Positions 7,085-8,263 of a DNA stretch of 8,263 nucleotides are shown here, piece by piece (positions within the stretch are counted from its first letter, which is position 1; each line of letters opens with the position of its first letter). The notes beneath the pieces are model-generated. The model made no database searches. It saw only the letters and a list, made by a program, of their open reading frames with translations, and was not told the origin of the DNA. The DNA is from Acidobacteriota bacterium (lineage in GTDB: Bacteria > Acidobacteriota > Terriglobia > UBA7540 > JAPUME01): NCBI GenBank assembly GCA_027294185.1, contig JAPUME010000307.1, forward strand, positions 1 through 8,263, written 5' to 3'. Both the position numbers and the translations under genes were made by a program.

Positions 7085-7102
7085 GTTCCGCGCAATCTCA
7101 CT

Positions 7103-8263
7103 TCAGCTTGCCCCGCGCCCGGAAAGCACGACGGGAATGGTCTTGAGAAGAATTTTCCAGTCGAGCCCGGGCGACCAGGTATCGATGTATTGAAGGTCGA
7201 GCTCCATCCAGCGCTTGAAGCTCAACGTGTTCCGTCCCTCCAGCGCCCACAAGCAGGTTAAACCCGGCTTCATGCGCAACCGGCGGCGCTGCCACCGTTC
7301 GTACTTATCCACTTCCTCCGGCAGCGGCGGACGCGGGCCGACCAGTGACATATCCCCCTTCAAGACGTTCCAGAGCTGCGGGAGTTCATCCAGACTGAAT
7401 TTTCGCATGATTCTTCCCACTCGAGTACAGCGCGGGTCATTGCGGATTTTGAAAGCAACCCCATCCTGCTCGTTCCGTTCCTGGAGAGCCTCTCGCATTT
7501 GATCGGCTCCGACTCGCATGGAACGAAACTTATGCAGGGTGAACTTCCGTCCCCCCAATCCGCATCGCGTTTGTCGAAAAAGAACCGGACCCTCAGAGGT
7601 AATCTTGATCAACAGGGAAAAAACCACCAGAAAAGGAGAGAGCATTATCAGGAGACCCGCGGCAAGCGCCACATCCAATCCGCGCTTGAGCAACAGCAGA
7701 GATTCGTTTTGGGGGGTGGTCGAGAAAGTCAGCAGAGGAATGCCCTGCAACCTTTCCAGGGTGACGTGGGACACCGCGTGCGGGAAAATGCTGAGCAGCA
7801 CCCTTACCTTCACGCCCTCTTCCTCACAGAGGAGAAAAGTCTCTTCCAACCTCTCCAAATCCTTATTGGACACCGCAAAGACTACTTCGTCGATCACATG
7901 ATGGCGCAGGAGTTCACCCACCTCATCCAAACGGTATACCGGCTGGGATGAGTCCGCCTCATCGGTCGCCACTTCATCTCCGGAATCCATGACGGCAAAA
8001 CCGAAAAGCCTTGCGCCCAGCCGCTCTTCGGATTTGAGAATTCTTCCGACCTTGGTCGCCTCGCGCGTCCCACCGACAACCAGCACGTTCCGAGGCACCG
8101 CCAGCCAATGAGGAAATCTCTTATCGAGAACTCGCATCAAAAGGCGGAATCCGACCATCAGCAGCAGGTCGAAAACAGCAAACATCCCGAGCAACAACCG
8201 GCTCACATAATGAAGCTTCAAGGCAAAGGTAAGGGCGAACAGGGCCGGTGTGGCTACCGCGGC
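7103..8263 (-). CDS. polyprenyl-phosphate glycosylphosphotransferase (initiating sugar transferase), N-terminus outside window
   Basis: The frame is open through the right edge, so 386 C-terminal residues are visible and the true start is upstream. A TTG at 8219-8221 is only an internal Leu codon. Numbering from the first visible codon, hydrophobic helices at about 1-45 are the last of the usual N-terminal membrane bundle. A Rossmann-like domain follows ([18 protein letters not shown], 59-76). The catalytic WbaP/ExoY/PglC-like domain starts at KRGLD (193-197), with a membrane-embedded hydrophobic segment (198-219), [11 protein letters not shown] (225-235) and KFRSM (245-249). It continues with [20 protein letters not shown] (290-309), holding the Asp-Glu catalytic dyad at 292-293, and KPGLTCLW (332-339). 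Such enzymes transfer a sugar-1-phosphate from an NDP-sugar to undecaprenyl phosphate at the inner membrane, the first committed EPS step. The sugar cannot be told from sequence. The gene opposes the rest of the cluster, so it probably has its own promoter outside the window. Confidence 0.93.
   Translation of the reverse strand, partial: AAVATPALFALTFALKLHYVSRLLLGMFAVFDLLLMVGFRLLMRVLDKRFPHWLAVPRNVLVVGGTREATKVGRILKSEERLGARLFGFAVMDSGDEVATDEADSSQPVYRLDEVGELLRHHVIDEVVFAVSNKDLERLEETFLLCEEEGVKVRVLLSIFPHAVSHVTLERLQGIPLLTFSTTPQNESLLLLKRGLDVALAAGLLIMLSPFLVVFSLLIKITSEGPVLFRQTRCGLGGRKFTLHKFRSMRVGADQMREALQERNEQDGVAFKIRNDPRCTRVGRIMRKFSLDELPQLWNVLKGDMSLVGPRPPLPEEVDKYERWQRRRLRMKPGLTCLWALEGRNTLSFKRWMELDLQYIDTWSPGLDWKILLKTIPVVLSGRGAS

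Noticed and set aside
8219..8221. TTG as the real start of the sugar transferase
   Set aside because: The frame continues open and hydrophobic to the window edge, and the family has additional N-terminal membrane helices, so this is an internal codon.
1..8263. tRNA or rRNA genes, CRISPR arrays, insertion sequences, phage or toxin-antitoxin genes
   Set aside because: None seen: the window is almost wholly occupied by seven glycan-related genes, with no repeat arrays or transposase-like frames.

Overview
The window is a nearly gapless piece of a bacterial surface or exopolysaccharide (EPS) biosynthesis locus. Six genes read rightward, and one reads leftward into the right end of the last rightward gene. 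DNA is GC-rich by eye, initiation regions are Shine-Dalgarno-like, and genes are packed with overlaps or gaps of 4 to 55 bases. This points to a GC-rich bacterium. The content (MurJ-type flippase, asparagine-synthase-like amidotransferase, WbaP-type initiating transferase, two GT4 enzymes) resembles EPS loci of Acidobacteriota, deltaproteobacterial and exosortase/PEP-CTERM-bearing genomes. That taxonomic guess is weak because no phylogenetic marker is present.

Layout: 2-859 (+) is the 3' part of a MurJ/MviN-family flippase gene, cut by the window edge. 864-1670 (+) is a class I SAM-dependent methyltransferase. After 55 bases, 1726-2802 (+) is a GT4 glycosyltransferase of a compact subfamily. 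2819-3994 (+) encodes a soluble helical-repeat (alpha/alpha toroid-like) protein of unknown function. 4006-5889 (+) is a complete glutamine-dependent asparagine-synthase-like amidotransferase. 5879-7084 (+) is a second GT4 glycosyltransferase overlapping the previous stop. 7103-8263 (-) is a polyprenyl-phosphate glycosylphosphotransferase (initiating sugar transferase), cut at its N-terminus by the right edge and converging tail-to-tail on the second GT4 gene.

Proposed joint role (inference): the leftward transferase loads the first sugar-1-phosphate onto undecaprenyl phosphate. The two GT4 enzymes extend the lipid-linked unit. The methyltransferase and the amidotransferase decorate it or its precursors. 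The MurJ-like protein flips the lipid-linked product across the inner membrane. The toroid protein may be a polymer- or oligosaccharide-modifying enzyme, but its reaction cannot be read from the sequence. It is the least explained gene here. No RNA genes, mobile elements, CRISPR arrays or long direct repeats were seen. The only notable non-coding-type structure is a perfect 8-bp inverted repeat at the end of the toroid gene, just before the amidotransferase gene.
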